A stretch of DNA of 22,668 nt from JBDRGC01 sp043818215 (GTDB lineage Bacteria; Chloroflexota; Anaerolineae; Anaerolineales; UBA11858). The notes beneath the pieces were generated by a model. It saw only the letters and a program-made list of their open reading frames with translations. It was not told the origin of the DNA and ran no database searches. The position numbers and the translations under genes are program-made. Positions 7,204 through 13,799 of the stretch are shown in pieces. The stretch covers positions 1 to 22,668 of the forward strand of contig JBDRGC010000162.1 in the NCBI GenBank assembly GCA_043818215.1. Reading direction: 5' to 3'. Position 1 is the first letter of the stretch. Every line of letters begins with the position of its first letter.

Positions 7204-7473
7204 ATGGCCGTTATCGCGATGTTTTACGGAATAATTGTCTCAATGTATTTTTTTGATAACAAAAGGCATCACCTTCCACACATCCACGTAAAGTATCAAG
7301 AGCAGGAAATCCTATTATCCATTCCAGAAGGCGATGTTCTTGAAGGCGAATTAAAAAGAAACAAGATGAAATTAGTGCAAGCTTGGATAGAAATCCACCA
7401 GGATGAATTAATGGCAAATTGGGAACTTGCAAGTAACGGCGAACAGATTTTCAAGATTGACCCCTTGAAATAG
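7204..7473 (+). CDS. DUF4160 protein (toxin-antitoxin-like pair, first gene)
   Basis: An 89-residue protein. ATG 7204 has GAGGAG 11 nt upstream (7187-7192). The sequence follows the DUF4160 pattern from end to end: an N-terminal hydrophobic strand (FYGIIVSMYFFD), then HHLPHIHVKYQ at about residues 23-33, an ISIPEGDVLEGEL strand, and an amphipathic KMKLVQAWIEIHQDELMANWEL helix. The length is normal for the family. The biochemical function of DUF4160 is not established; it is often found beside DUF2442, and the pair has been treated as a candidate toxin-antitoxin module. The stop TAG overlaps the ribosome site of the next gene, so the two are co-translated. The pair is exactly framed by attC sites 2 and 3 (with their introns). 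Confidence 0.85.
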   Translation: MAVIAMFYGIIVSMYFFDNKRHHLPHIHVKYQEQEILLSIPEGDVLEGELKRNKMKLVQAWIEIHQDELMANWELASNGEQIFKIDPLK

Positions 7474-7484
7474 GAGTGCTTTCT

Positions 7485-7766
7485 ATGAACCCTCGCGTAC
7501 GAGAAGTAAAGCCAAACTCAGATTATACGCTCACATTGACTTTTCAGAATGAGGAAGTCAAGATATTTGATGTAAAGCCATATTTAGACAGAGGGATATT
7601 CAAAGAACTGCAAGATAAGAGTTTATTCAATTCTGTAAAGCCGTTTTTGGGAAGTATTCAATGGCAGAATGGACAAGATTTGTGTCCTGACACACTGTAT
7701 ATAGATGGGACAAGCCAACAAAATCAAACAACAAACCGACATACTTCCTCGATCTTTACAGCATAA
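7485..7766 (+). CDS. DUF2442 protein (partner of DUF4160)
   Basis: A 93-residue protein. ATG 7485 is preferred over the GTG at 7476 because TAGGAG (7471-7476) is spaced 8 nt from it and the GTG overlaps that site. The DUF2442 pattern is clear: a YTLTLTFQNEEVKIFDVKPYL strand pair, then GIFKELQDKSLFNSVKPFLGSIQWQNGQDLCPDTLY. After DTLY the tail is longer and rich in Gln/Asn/Thr (GTSQQNQTTNRHTSS), unlike the short endings I know for this family; a frameshift near 7700 could explain that. It is likely the small DNA- or partner-binding half of the pair. The intron-split attC 3 begins about 40 nt after its stop. Confidence 0.85.
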   Translation: MNPRVREVKPNSDYTLTLTFQNEEVKIFDVKPYLDRGIFKELQDKSLFNSVKPFLGSIQWQNGQDLCPDTLYIDGTSQQNQTTNRHTSSIFTA

Positions 7767-7809
7767 ATCAAAATGGTGAACTTCAAACCGAAGGGCCACA
7801 CACGTTATA

Positions 7810-8224
7810 GTAGTAGGAGCGGTCGCCCGCCCCTCCCCTACTACAGGACCGTGCTTGAGATTTTCGCCTCACAAGGCTCTTCAGTATCCGGGTCTCTATA
7901 CCCAAAGGGCACGCTGCCATAGACACCCTGATCGGTGGGCTTCATCATGGCAGTGGCCGTGGAGGAGCAGCAGGTTGTCATCCGCTGTCGTGCCTATCAC
8001 CATTACGGTGTGTACTTCCAACACATCGCCATCCATGAAACGTAATCCACAGTGGGGGCATTTGCCTTTTTACCGTTTCATCCGACACCTCCTTCGGTCG
8101 CAGGATAAGTGTCAACAAAATTGTTTTCTGTATTGCCCGGGTGGGTGACCAAGTCCACAAGACGGCAACCTTCGCTGACCAGCCCCCACCGAATGTTCGG
8201 TGATTTCGGTCAAACGGGTCGCAC
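7810..8224 (-). mobile_element. 415-nt group II intron derivative in attC 3
   Basis: Same structure and length as the element at 6543-6957, with 15 differences in 415 positions by my count. On the minus strand GTGCGACCCG starts at 8224, domain V lies at 7879-7846 (opens GAGCCTTGTG, closes GCACGGTCC), and domain VI ends ..TAC at 7810. Domain V base 6 is T instead of G, as in the other copy. The exon junction again restores GTTATA-CCCAACG, the ACCCAAC R'' box. The flanks match the other copy only for GTTATA on one side and the attC on the other. Confidence 0.8.
7910..8070 (-). pseudogene. HNH-domain remnant of a group II intron protein (copy 2)
   Basis: The same broken reading as in the first copy: GKCPHCGLRFMDGDVLEVH in one frame, HRNGDRHDSG in the next, then DNLLLLHGHCHDEAHRSG back in the first frame. 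The stop directly before GKCP is shared with copy 1. Most of the 15 differences between the two copies fall in this part. Confidence 0.7.
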
Positions 8225-8345
8225 CCCAACGCTACACCAGACCTGGCTATGCCAGGGTTAAATAGGCGCGATTTGCAGGCATTCGCTCTGGTTCAATAAA
8301 GTTTCTGTGCAATCGCCGCCAGGCAGGTGAGCTTATCCGTTGGGC
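8225..8345 (+). other. integron attC site 3 (R'' box split by the intron)
   Basis: CCCAAC (8225-8230) plus the displaced A7809 give R'' ACCCAAC, and R' GTTGGGC is at 8339-8345. It is nearly identical to site 1 along its whole length, including the CCTGGctatgCCAGG hairpin, GGCGCGATTTGCAGGCATTC and the GGCAGGTGAGCTTATCC right arm. The methyltransferase gene follows 51 nt later. Confidence 0.75.
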
Positions 8346-8395
8346 CGCCAATCTTCAGCAATTTCATTCATCTGAAAAAATCAGGATTTGAAGCG

Positions 8396-9073
8396 ATGGA
8401 GAAAAATCCTATAGACAAACAAGAAATCATCAATGCGTATCGGCGACGAGCGCCAAAGTATGATATTACAGTAAGGCTTTTCGATATATTCGCTTGGTTT
8501 GGTTTTAACATATCTGGTTGGCGAAAGAAAGCCATATCTAAGCTCAACTTGAAGCCCGGCGATACAGTCATTGATATTGGGTGCGGAACAGGATTGAATT
8601 TTCCATTTCTGTATCAAGTAGTAGGTCAAAAAGGCAAAATTATAGGTGTCGATTTGAGTGGTGAGATGCTCGCTGAAGCGCGAAAGAGAGCCGCTGCCAA
8701 TCAATGGGATAACGTGCAGCTCGTATGTGTTGATGCATCTGAATTTGAATTTCCAAAAAACGTAGATGCCGTCCTGTCAACGTATGCGATGACACTGATT
8801 CCGAATTGCAGACATGTAGTTATCAATGCTTGTGAGTCTTTGTCTCCAAATAGAAGATTAGTTGTCCTCGATATGGCTTGGCCGCGATATTGTCCGTTGT
8901 GGTGGCGGTATATTCTATTCTTTTTGCGTTCTTATGGCGTAACCGGAGATGTGCTAAAGCGTCGTCCCTGGGAACTCGTACAAAAAGCAATGGAAGAAAA
9001 TCTTGCAGAGATAACCCGAAAGAGCTACTGGTTTGGATTCTTTTATCTTTGTTCTGGTGCTGCACAAGGTTAG
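8396..9073 (+). CDS. class I SAM-dependent methyltransferase
   Basis: A 225-residue protein. ATG 8396 is chosen; the upstream GTG (8327) falls inside attC 3, while AGGA lies 10 nt before ATG 8396. Motif I VIDIGCGTGLNF carries D60-x-G62-x-G64-x-G66, which binds S-adenosylmethionine. Motif II (IIGVDLSGEMLAEARKRA) has the ribose-binding acidic residue, VCVDASEF is motif III-like, and AVLSTYAMTLIPN is motif IV-like. An N-terminal YRRRAPKYD helix and the late WWRYILFF hydrophobic helix resemble UbiE/PmtA-like small-molecule or phospholipid methyltransferases. The substrate cannot be told. It is the sole cargo of its cassette, and no attC is seen behind it, probably because of the later transposase insertion. 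Confidence 0.85.
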   Translation: MEKNPIDKQEIINAYRRRAPKYDITVRLFDIFAWFGFNISGWRKKAISKLNLKPGDTVIDIGCGTGLNFPFLYQVVGQKGKIIGVDLSGEMLAEARKRAAANQWDNVQLVCVDASEFEFPKNVDAVLSTYAMTLIPNCRHVVINACESLSPNRRLVVLDMAWPRYCPLWWRYILFFLRSYGVTGDVLKRRPWELVQKAMEENLAEITRKSYWFGFFYLCSGAAQG

Positions 9074-9318
9074 CATGATAAAAGAGGCTGCCCACCGATA
9101 AGTTGCAGTGTCAAGGGTGAATTAGAAGTTGCTCGGAAAGAGCCAGAAAACCAAGGCCAGAAACAAAAGAAACGCCTATCCAAAGCAAAATACCGCCCTA
9201 TAAAACACTCTATTAAAGAAGGTTTTAAAACCCCCCACGCCTGCCAGAACCGTGGACTGGCAAGCGTGGGTTGATTCATATTTCAAAGCAGAAGTTACAC
9301 TATCGCGGCGGCTTCAGG
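9074..9318. other. intergenic region with a strong hairpin
   Basis: No gene is supported. CCCACGCcTGCCAG (9234-9247) pairs with CTGGCAaGCGTGGG (9257-9270), a 13-bp stem with one facing C/A mismatch and a 9-nt loop. Only a weak T-rich tail follows. It could be a terminator for the methyltransferase or a terminal hairpin of a mobile element. Confidence 0.5.
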
Positions 9319-9609
9319 TCAGGCTTCAACGCCAGGATCCTCTGTCGGAGCGACACGTCTTGGCACACCGTTGCGAACAATGCGGGTGATATCATGACCG
9401 ATGCCCAAGCGTAACAAACCATACTTGGCGAACTGCTAGCGGGTCATACCCTTGAGCGCCTTTTCATCCATGCGCTGAGACCAGGTGAGCATCTTGTAAG
9501 CGATGGTTTCCTCGTCAAAGTGGTGATAAGGTTCGCGCTTGGTGAGGACATACCAAACGGTGACCAATAATCTGCGGGCAATTGCGACGCTGGGCGGACG
9601 GGGCGGCGG
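9319..9609 (-). pseudogene. C-terminal remnant of a transposase (IS110-like)
   Basis: The minus strand reads SVAIARRLLVTVWYVLTKREPYHHFDEETI and on to MDEKALKGMTR. After an in-frame TAG (9438-9436, one base from CAG) it continues QFAKYGLLRLGIGHDITRIV to a TGA at 9321-9319. 'ARRLLVTVWYVLTKREPY' matches the tail of IS110/IS116/IS902-type transposases (ARKL.V.LW..L..G..Y). The catalytic parts are missing and the upstream sequence dissolves into simple repeats, so the gene is dead. Family assignment is moderate. Confidence 0.55.
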
Positions 9610-9682
9610 GTCGGCAACGATGGCGCAGGGCGACGCGGGTCGGCATTCCCATGAGGCGATTTTGGAAGCGTTTTCGAAGGCG

Positions 9683-9760
9683 GAAGGATGAAGGGGAGCG
9701 GGGGGGCGGGGGAGCGGGAGGGGACGGGGAGATGGGGGGATGGGGAGATGAGGGGGATTC
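9683..9760 (+). repeat. G-rich low-complexity tract
   Basis: The plus strand has many runs of three to seven G separated by one to four bases, with GGGGAGATG units near the end. It could form a G-quadruplex. ORFs through it give only Gly/Glu/Arg repeats. Confidence 0.75.
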
Positions 9761-9797
9761 GTTAGACGATTAGTAATGAACAATGGAACAATGCGCG

Positions 9798-9807
9798 TCC
9801 GTTGGGT
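9798..9807 (+). other. possible relic of an attC 3' end
   Basis: TCCGTTGGGT is identical to the last ten bases of attC 2 and contains a GTTRRRY R' box. No R'' box lies upstream; a transposase remnant and the G-rich tract occupy that place. It stands 47 nt before vapB, where the R' box of the preceding cassette would be. Confidence 0.35.
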
Positions 9808-9854
9808 TGTGCCGTAGTACAATTAGGGGGAAGAATAAAACAAGGAGAAAAACA

Positions 9855-10085
9855 ATGGAAATGAGTACAGATATCGCAACGCAAAGAATAACAACGTTAG
9901 TGAGTCAGATGCCTCCCGACCTTCAACAGGAAGTCGAGGACTTTGTACAGTTATTGTTCAAGAGACGGGTGCAAAAACCTGGAAAAACCCTTCGCCAGGA
10001 CTGGGCCGGCGCGTTGAAGGATTATCGTGAGCAATATACATCTCTAGAGTTGCAAAGGAAAGCATTAGAGTGGCGAGGTGACTGA
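9855..10085 (+). CDS. VapB-like antitoxin (DUF2281 type)
   Basis: A 76-residue protein. ATG 9855 has a good AAGGAG site 7 nt upstream; the longer ORF from 9783 runs through non-coding sequence. The N-terminal half, IATQRITTLVSQMPPDLQQEVEDFVQLLFKR, is the DUF2281 pattern seen in antitoxins of VapBC-like pairs. The C-terminal half (LRQDWAGALKDYREQYTSLELQRKALEWRGD) is the toxin-wrapping tail, with the usual acidic and aromatic residues. It binds and neutralises the PIN toxin and probably represses its own promoter; a TACAAT -10-like box is at 9818-9823. It lies 3 nt before the toxin start, so the two are translationally coupled. Confidence 0.8.
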   Translation: MEMSTDIATQRITTLVSQMPPDLQQEVEDFVQLLFKRRVQKPGKTLRQDWAGALKDYREQYTSLELQRKALEWRGD

Positions 10086-10088
10086 TCC

Positions 10089-10490
10089 ATGTATTTAATT
10101 GACACTAATGTGTGGCTTGAGCGACTCTTGGAGCAGGAGAGATATGAAGAGGTCGGTAAATTCCTTGACCGTTTACCGTCAGACCGTTTATTCATCACTG
10201 ATTTTGCTTTTCACTCCATAGGGGTGATCCTGTGCAGGTTAGATCAAAGGGATGTACTATTACGCTTCGTGCGGGATACTTTTGTGGATGGATCTGTTAC
10301 CTTGCTTCATCTTGCCCCCGATAGTACACAACGGCTGGTAGATATGATGGCACAATTCAACCTCGACTTCGACGATGCCTATCAGTATACCGCTGCGGAG
10401 CGATACAACCTGACCCTCGTCAGCTTCGACCACGACTTCGACCGCACGGAAAGAGGCCGCAAGACTCCCGCCGAAGTGCTCGCAGCGTAA
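10089..10490 (+). CDS. VapC-like PIN-domain RNase toxin
   Basis: A 133-residue PIN protein. It opens MYLIDTNVWLERLL, with the first catalytic Asp (D5). An acidic position in the central helices is not clearly placed. The C-terminal acidic cluster NLDFDDAYQYTAAERYNLTLVSFDHDFDRTERGRKTPAEVL supplies the remaining Mg2+ ligands (the DDA and FDxDFD motifs). PIN toxins of this type cleave tRNA or rRNA when the antitoxin is lost. The length is normal. GC content rises in its last third. With its antitoxin it would stabilise the cassette island. Confidence 0.85.
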   Translation: MYLIDTNVWLERLLEQERYEEVGKFLDRLPSDRLFITDFAFHSIGVILCRLDQRDVLLRFVRDTFVDGSVTLLHLAPDSTQRLVDMMAQFNLDFDDAYQYTAAERYNLTLVSFDHDFDRTERGRKTPAEVLAA

Positions 10491-10855
10491 GTACCCTGTA
10501 AATCAAACGCAAAGCCGCAAAGACGCAGAGTCGCAAAAAGTTGAAGAGTAATGACTAATGATTCTTTTGGTTTGATCCGCGAAAATCCGCAGCATCCGTG
10601 TAACACCTGCAATCACCTGCACTTGGCCACAGGTGGACCAAGTGTGGCCGCAGGTGCAAGTGTCCGCGTTCTATTCCTGACCAGGGTAAGTGTTTACAAT
10701 TAGGGCTCTCTGAGATATTGTGGGGCGCGGTACACGGATTACACGGATTATACGGATAAAGCCAAAGAAAAATCCGGAAAATCCGTGTAATCCGTGTACA
10801 TAAAGAGTTTGACCACACAAAACATCAAAGAGCCACAATTCTTTGGAGAAACAGC
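10491..10855. repeat. repeat-filled intergenic region before the HerA-like gene
   Basis: No gene is seen. From left to right it holds an ACGCAAAGCCGCAAAGACGC motif (about 10507-10526) and copy B of the composite CACCTGC/CGGATT repeat (10573-10676, inverted relative to 1901-2078). A hairpin follows with arms GTACACGGATTACACGGAT (about 10731-10749) and ATCCGTGTAATCCGTGTAC (about 10781-10799). The last 50 bases lead to a clear ribosome site (GGAG) for the next gene. Confidence 0.65.
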
Positions 10856-13402
10856 ATGATCGAAACCCACAATAAATTCTACCTCGGACGTTCCCTCGAT
10901 TCCCAGCAGCCCACCCTCTACGACCCTGCCGACCTGACCACCCACGCCGTTGTGGTCGGCATGACCGGTTCAGGCAAGACCGGCCTGTGCATCGACTTGC
11001 TTGAAGAGGCTGCCCTCAACAACATCCCCGCGCTGATGATCGACCCCAAGGGTGATATCACCAACACTCTGCTGCACTTCCCCGACCTGCTGCCCGCCGA
11101 CTTCCAACCCTGGATCAATGCCGACGAGGCTCGCCGCTCCGGGAAATCCCCTCAGCAGGCCGCCGCGGATACTGCTTCTCTGTGGCGCAAGGGACTGGCC
11201 AAGTGGGACATCGGCCCCGAGCGCCTGCGCGCCCTCAACAACGCGGCCCAATTCGCAATCTACACTCCGGGGTCCGATGCGGGCATCCCGGTCAGCATTT
11301 TGGCGAATCTCGAAGCGCCAGAAATTCCCTGGGAGGGTAACAGCGAACTCCTGCGCGAAAAAATCTCCGGTACCGTCACCGCCATCCTCGGGCTGGTCGG
11401 CTCCGACGATATCGACCCCGTACGCTCGCGGGAGCACATCCTGTTGAGCAATATCTTCGAAAACGCCTGGAGCCAAAACAAAGATCTCGACCTGGGCGAA
11501 CTCATCATGCAAACCCAAAACCCGCCCTTCGAGAAACTCGGCGTCTTCGATATCAACACCTTCTTCCCCGAAAAAGACCGCTTCGAGTTGGCCATGCTGC
11601 TCAACAACATCCTGGCCGCGCCCAGCTTCCAAACCTGGCTCGAAGGCCAGCCCCTCGACATCCCCGCTCTGCTTTACACCCCCGATGGCCGCCCCCGCCA
11701 CAGTGTTTTCTACATCGCCCACCTGCCCGACGCCGAGCGCATGTTCTTCGTAACCCTGCTCTATTCCGCCGTCGAAACCTGGATGCGTTCCCAAACCGGC
11801 ACAGCCAGCCTGCGGGCCATCGTCTACTTCGATGAAATCTTCGGCTACCTGCCCCCCATCAGCAACCCACCCTCCAAGCCGCTCATGCTGCGGATGCTCA
11901 AACAGGCACGCGCCTTCGGCGTCGGTCAGGTGTTGGTCACCCAAAACCCCGTCGATGTCGATTACAAAGCCCTCTCCAACGCCGGCACCTGGTTCATCGG
12001 CAAGCTGCAAACCGAGCGGGACAAAGAACGCCTGCTCGACGGCCTGCAAGGTGCGGCCCCCGGCATCGACCGCCGCCGCTACGAGCAGCTCATCTCGGCT
12101 CTCGGCAAGCGTGAATTCCTGCTGCACAATATCCACGAGCAGCAACCGCAGATATTCAAAACCCGCTGGGCGATGAATTATCTGGCCGGCCCCCTCACCC
12201 GCATCCAGATTCCTTTGTTGAATGACCTGGTTGGAGCCGCAACCAGCCCCGGTGTGAGTCCTGCTCCCAAAAACAAGCCACAGTCCAGCATCCAGAGTGC
12301 TCCCGTTCCCTCGGTGGAATCTCATCTCCAGGAATCTCCAATCTCCAATCTCCAATCTCCAATCTCCAATCTCCAATCTCCAGTCTCTAATTTCCAATCT
12401 CCAATTGGCTCATCCACCCGCCCCGCCATCCCCACCGGCATCGGCGAGTACTTCCTGCCCAACAACCTGACCCTCAGCCAATCCGCAAAAGCCGCGGGGC
12501 GCGCAATCCCCACGGAGGCAAAATCCAGGGGATTGCTGTACCGGCCCGTGCTGCTGGCCCAGGCCGACATCCGCATTATGCAGCGCAACTACAACCTGGA
12601 TCACGAGACCCGCCGCACGGTCATCATCCTCGAACCCGACCGCCGCGGTTCAGCCCGTTGGGGAGACTGGCTCGCAGCCCCCCTCGACCCCCGCTCCCTG
12701 GACCGCGACCCGGCCCCGCAGGCTGTTTTCGAGGTCCTGCAAGCCCCTCTCAACGATGGCAAGCTGCTGCGCGCCCTGAAAACCGACTTCGCCGACTGGG
12801 CTTACCGCGCCACCGAAGTAAATGTGCGCGCCAACGATAAATTGCAAGTCTACGCCGGGCCGGAGGTTTCCGCAGCCGAGTTCCGCAAGTTGTGCAGTCA
12901 GGTGGCCCGTGAAAAGCGCGACGCCGAGGTCACTAAAGTGGAAGTCCAATACGAGCGCAAATTCGACACACTAAAAGATCGCCTGCACCGCGAAGAGCGC
13001 GAACTGAGCGAAGATGAAAGCGATCTCTCCCAGCGCAAGATGGAAGAGATGGGAACTCACGCCGAGAATGTGTTCAGCCTGTTCAGCGGGCGCCGCCGCC
13101 GGCTCTCGACCTCGCTCTCCAAGCGGCGCATGACCGAGCGTGCTAAAGCCGATGTGGAAGAGTCCGTCGAGTCCATCGCAGATTTCAAGGAGCAGATTGC
13201 CGACCTGAAACGGGAGAAAGCGCGCGCCATCGAAGATATCAACGATAAATGGGGAAACCTTGCCAACGATGTGAGCGAGATTTCCGTCAAGCCCTACAAA
13301 AAGGACGTTCTGGTAGACTTGTTCGGTGTTGCCTGGATGCCATATTACGTGTTGGAGGCCGAGGGGAGAACGCTGGAGTTGCCGGGGTATGGGGGCGAAT
13401 GA
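10856..13402 (+). CDS. HerA-like helicase/ATPase with repeat-encoded linker
   Basis: An 848-residue protein. ATG 10856 has TTTGGAG 7 nt upstream. The Walker A is GMTGSGKT (35-42), and MIDPKGDI (about 60-67) is the HerA/DUF87 strand. The Walker B is AIVYFDEIFGYLPP with D326/E327. VGQVLVTQNPVDVDY is the sensor region, and an arginine-rich QTERDKERLL segment follows. This is the core of hexameric DNA-translocating ATPases of the HerA/FtsK/VirD4 superfamily. Residues 494-517 are a heptapeptide linker (SPISNLQ repeats) written by ten CTCCAAT units. Next is a mixed region, then a long charged coiled coil (about 690-820). The short C-terminal domain ends MPYYVLEAEGRTLELPGYGG. No NurA nuclease is adjacent. 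The family has a similar long C-terminal architecture in other bacteria, so this is probably intact. Confidence 0.85.
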   Translation: MIETHNKFYLGRSLDSQQPTLYDPADLTTHAVVVGMTGSGKTGLCIDLLEEAALNNIPALMIDPKGDITNTLLHFPDLLPADFQPWINADEARRSGKSPQQAAADTASLWRKGLAKWDIGPERLRALNNAAQFAIYTPGSDAGIPVSILANLEAPEIPWEGNSELLREKISGTVTAILGLVGSDDIDPVRSREHILLSNIFENAWSQNKDLDLGELIMQTQNPPFEKLGVFDINTFFPEKDRFELAMLLNNILAAPSFQTWLEGQPLDIPALLYTPDGRPRHSVFYIAHLPDAERMFFVTLLYSAVETWMRSQTGTASLRAIVYFDEIFGYLPPISNPPSKPLMLRMLKQARAFGVGQVLVTQNPVDVDYKALSNAGTWFIGKLQTERDKERLLDGLQGAAPGIDRRRYEQLISALGKREFLLHNIHEQQPQIFKTRWAMNYLAGPLTRIQIPLLNDLVGAATSPGVSPAPKNKPQSSIQSAPVPSVESHLQESPISNLQSPISNLQSPVSNFQSPIGSSTRPAIPTGIGEYFLPNNLTLSQSAKAAGRAIPTEAKSRGLLYRPVLLAQADIRIMQRNYNLDHETRRTVIILEPDRRGSARWGDWLAAPLDPRSLDRDPAPQAVFEVLQAPLNDGKLLRALKTDFADWAYRATEVNVRANDKLQVYAGPEVSAAEFRKLCSQVAREKRDAEVTKVEVQYERKFDTLKDRLHREERELSEDESDLSQRKMEEMGTHAENVFSLFSGRRRRLSTSLSKRRMTERAKADVEESVESIADFKEQIADLKREKARAIEDINDKWGNLANDVSEISVKPYKKDVLVDLFGVAWMPYYVLEAEGRTLELPGYGGE
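12336..12405 (+). repeat. CTCCAAT heptanucleotide repeat inside the HerA-like gene
   Basis: Ten units of 7 bp: six perfect CTCCAAT, then CTCCAGT, CTCTAAT, TTCCAAT and CTCCAAT. The 70 bp are translated as part of a Pro/Ser/Asn/Gln linker. The same unit builds the array at 13418-13799. Confidence 0.9.
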
Positions 13403-13417
13403 TTTAGTGCAAAGGAA

Positions 13418-13799
13418 ATTGAGATTGGAGATTAGAGACTAGAGATTAGAGATTGAAGATTGGAGATTAGAGATTAGAGATTAGAGATTGGAGACTAGAG
13501 ATTAGAGATTGGAGATTGGAGATTGGGTCACACCTTCAATCTTCAATCTCCAATCTCCATTCTCCAATTACCAATCTCCAATCTCCAATTACCAATACCC
13601 AATCTCCAATCTCCATTCTCCATTCTCCATTCTCCAATTACCAATCCCCAATCTCCAATTACCAATCTCCATTCTCCAATTACCAATCTCCAATCTCCAT
13701 TCTCCAATCTCCAATAAATCTCCATTCTCCAATCTCCAATTACCAATCTCCAATTACCAATCTCCAATCTCCAATCTCCAATCCCCAATCCCCAATCCC
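13418..13799. repeat. large inverted array of ATTGGAG/CTCCAAT heptamers
   Basis: The left arm (about 13418-13527) consists of GATTGGA, GATTAGA and GACTAGA variants. The right arm (about 13538-13799) is CTCCAAT mixed with TACCAAT, CTCCATT and CCCCAAT. A 10-nt spacer (GGTCACACCT) separates them, so the whole can fold as a giant imperfect hairpin between the HerA-like gene and the metallopeptidase gene. It leaves all three plus-strand frames largely open, which makes spurious ORFs. Confidence 0.9.

Noticed and set aside
9582..9773. 63-codon Gly/Arg-rich plus-strand ORF
   Set aside because: It is a translation of the G-rich tract and the antisense of the transposase remnant.
10970..12397. 475-codon minus-strand ORF opposite the HerA-like gene
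   Set aside because: It is the antisense shadow of a GC-rich gene: low-complexity Gly/Glu/Val composition, starts inside the heptamer repeat, and no family. The plus strand has Walker A and B motifs.
13538..13799. CRISPR-like regular repeat
   Set aside because: Units are 7 bp with no unique spacers and no cas genes.
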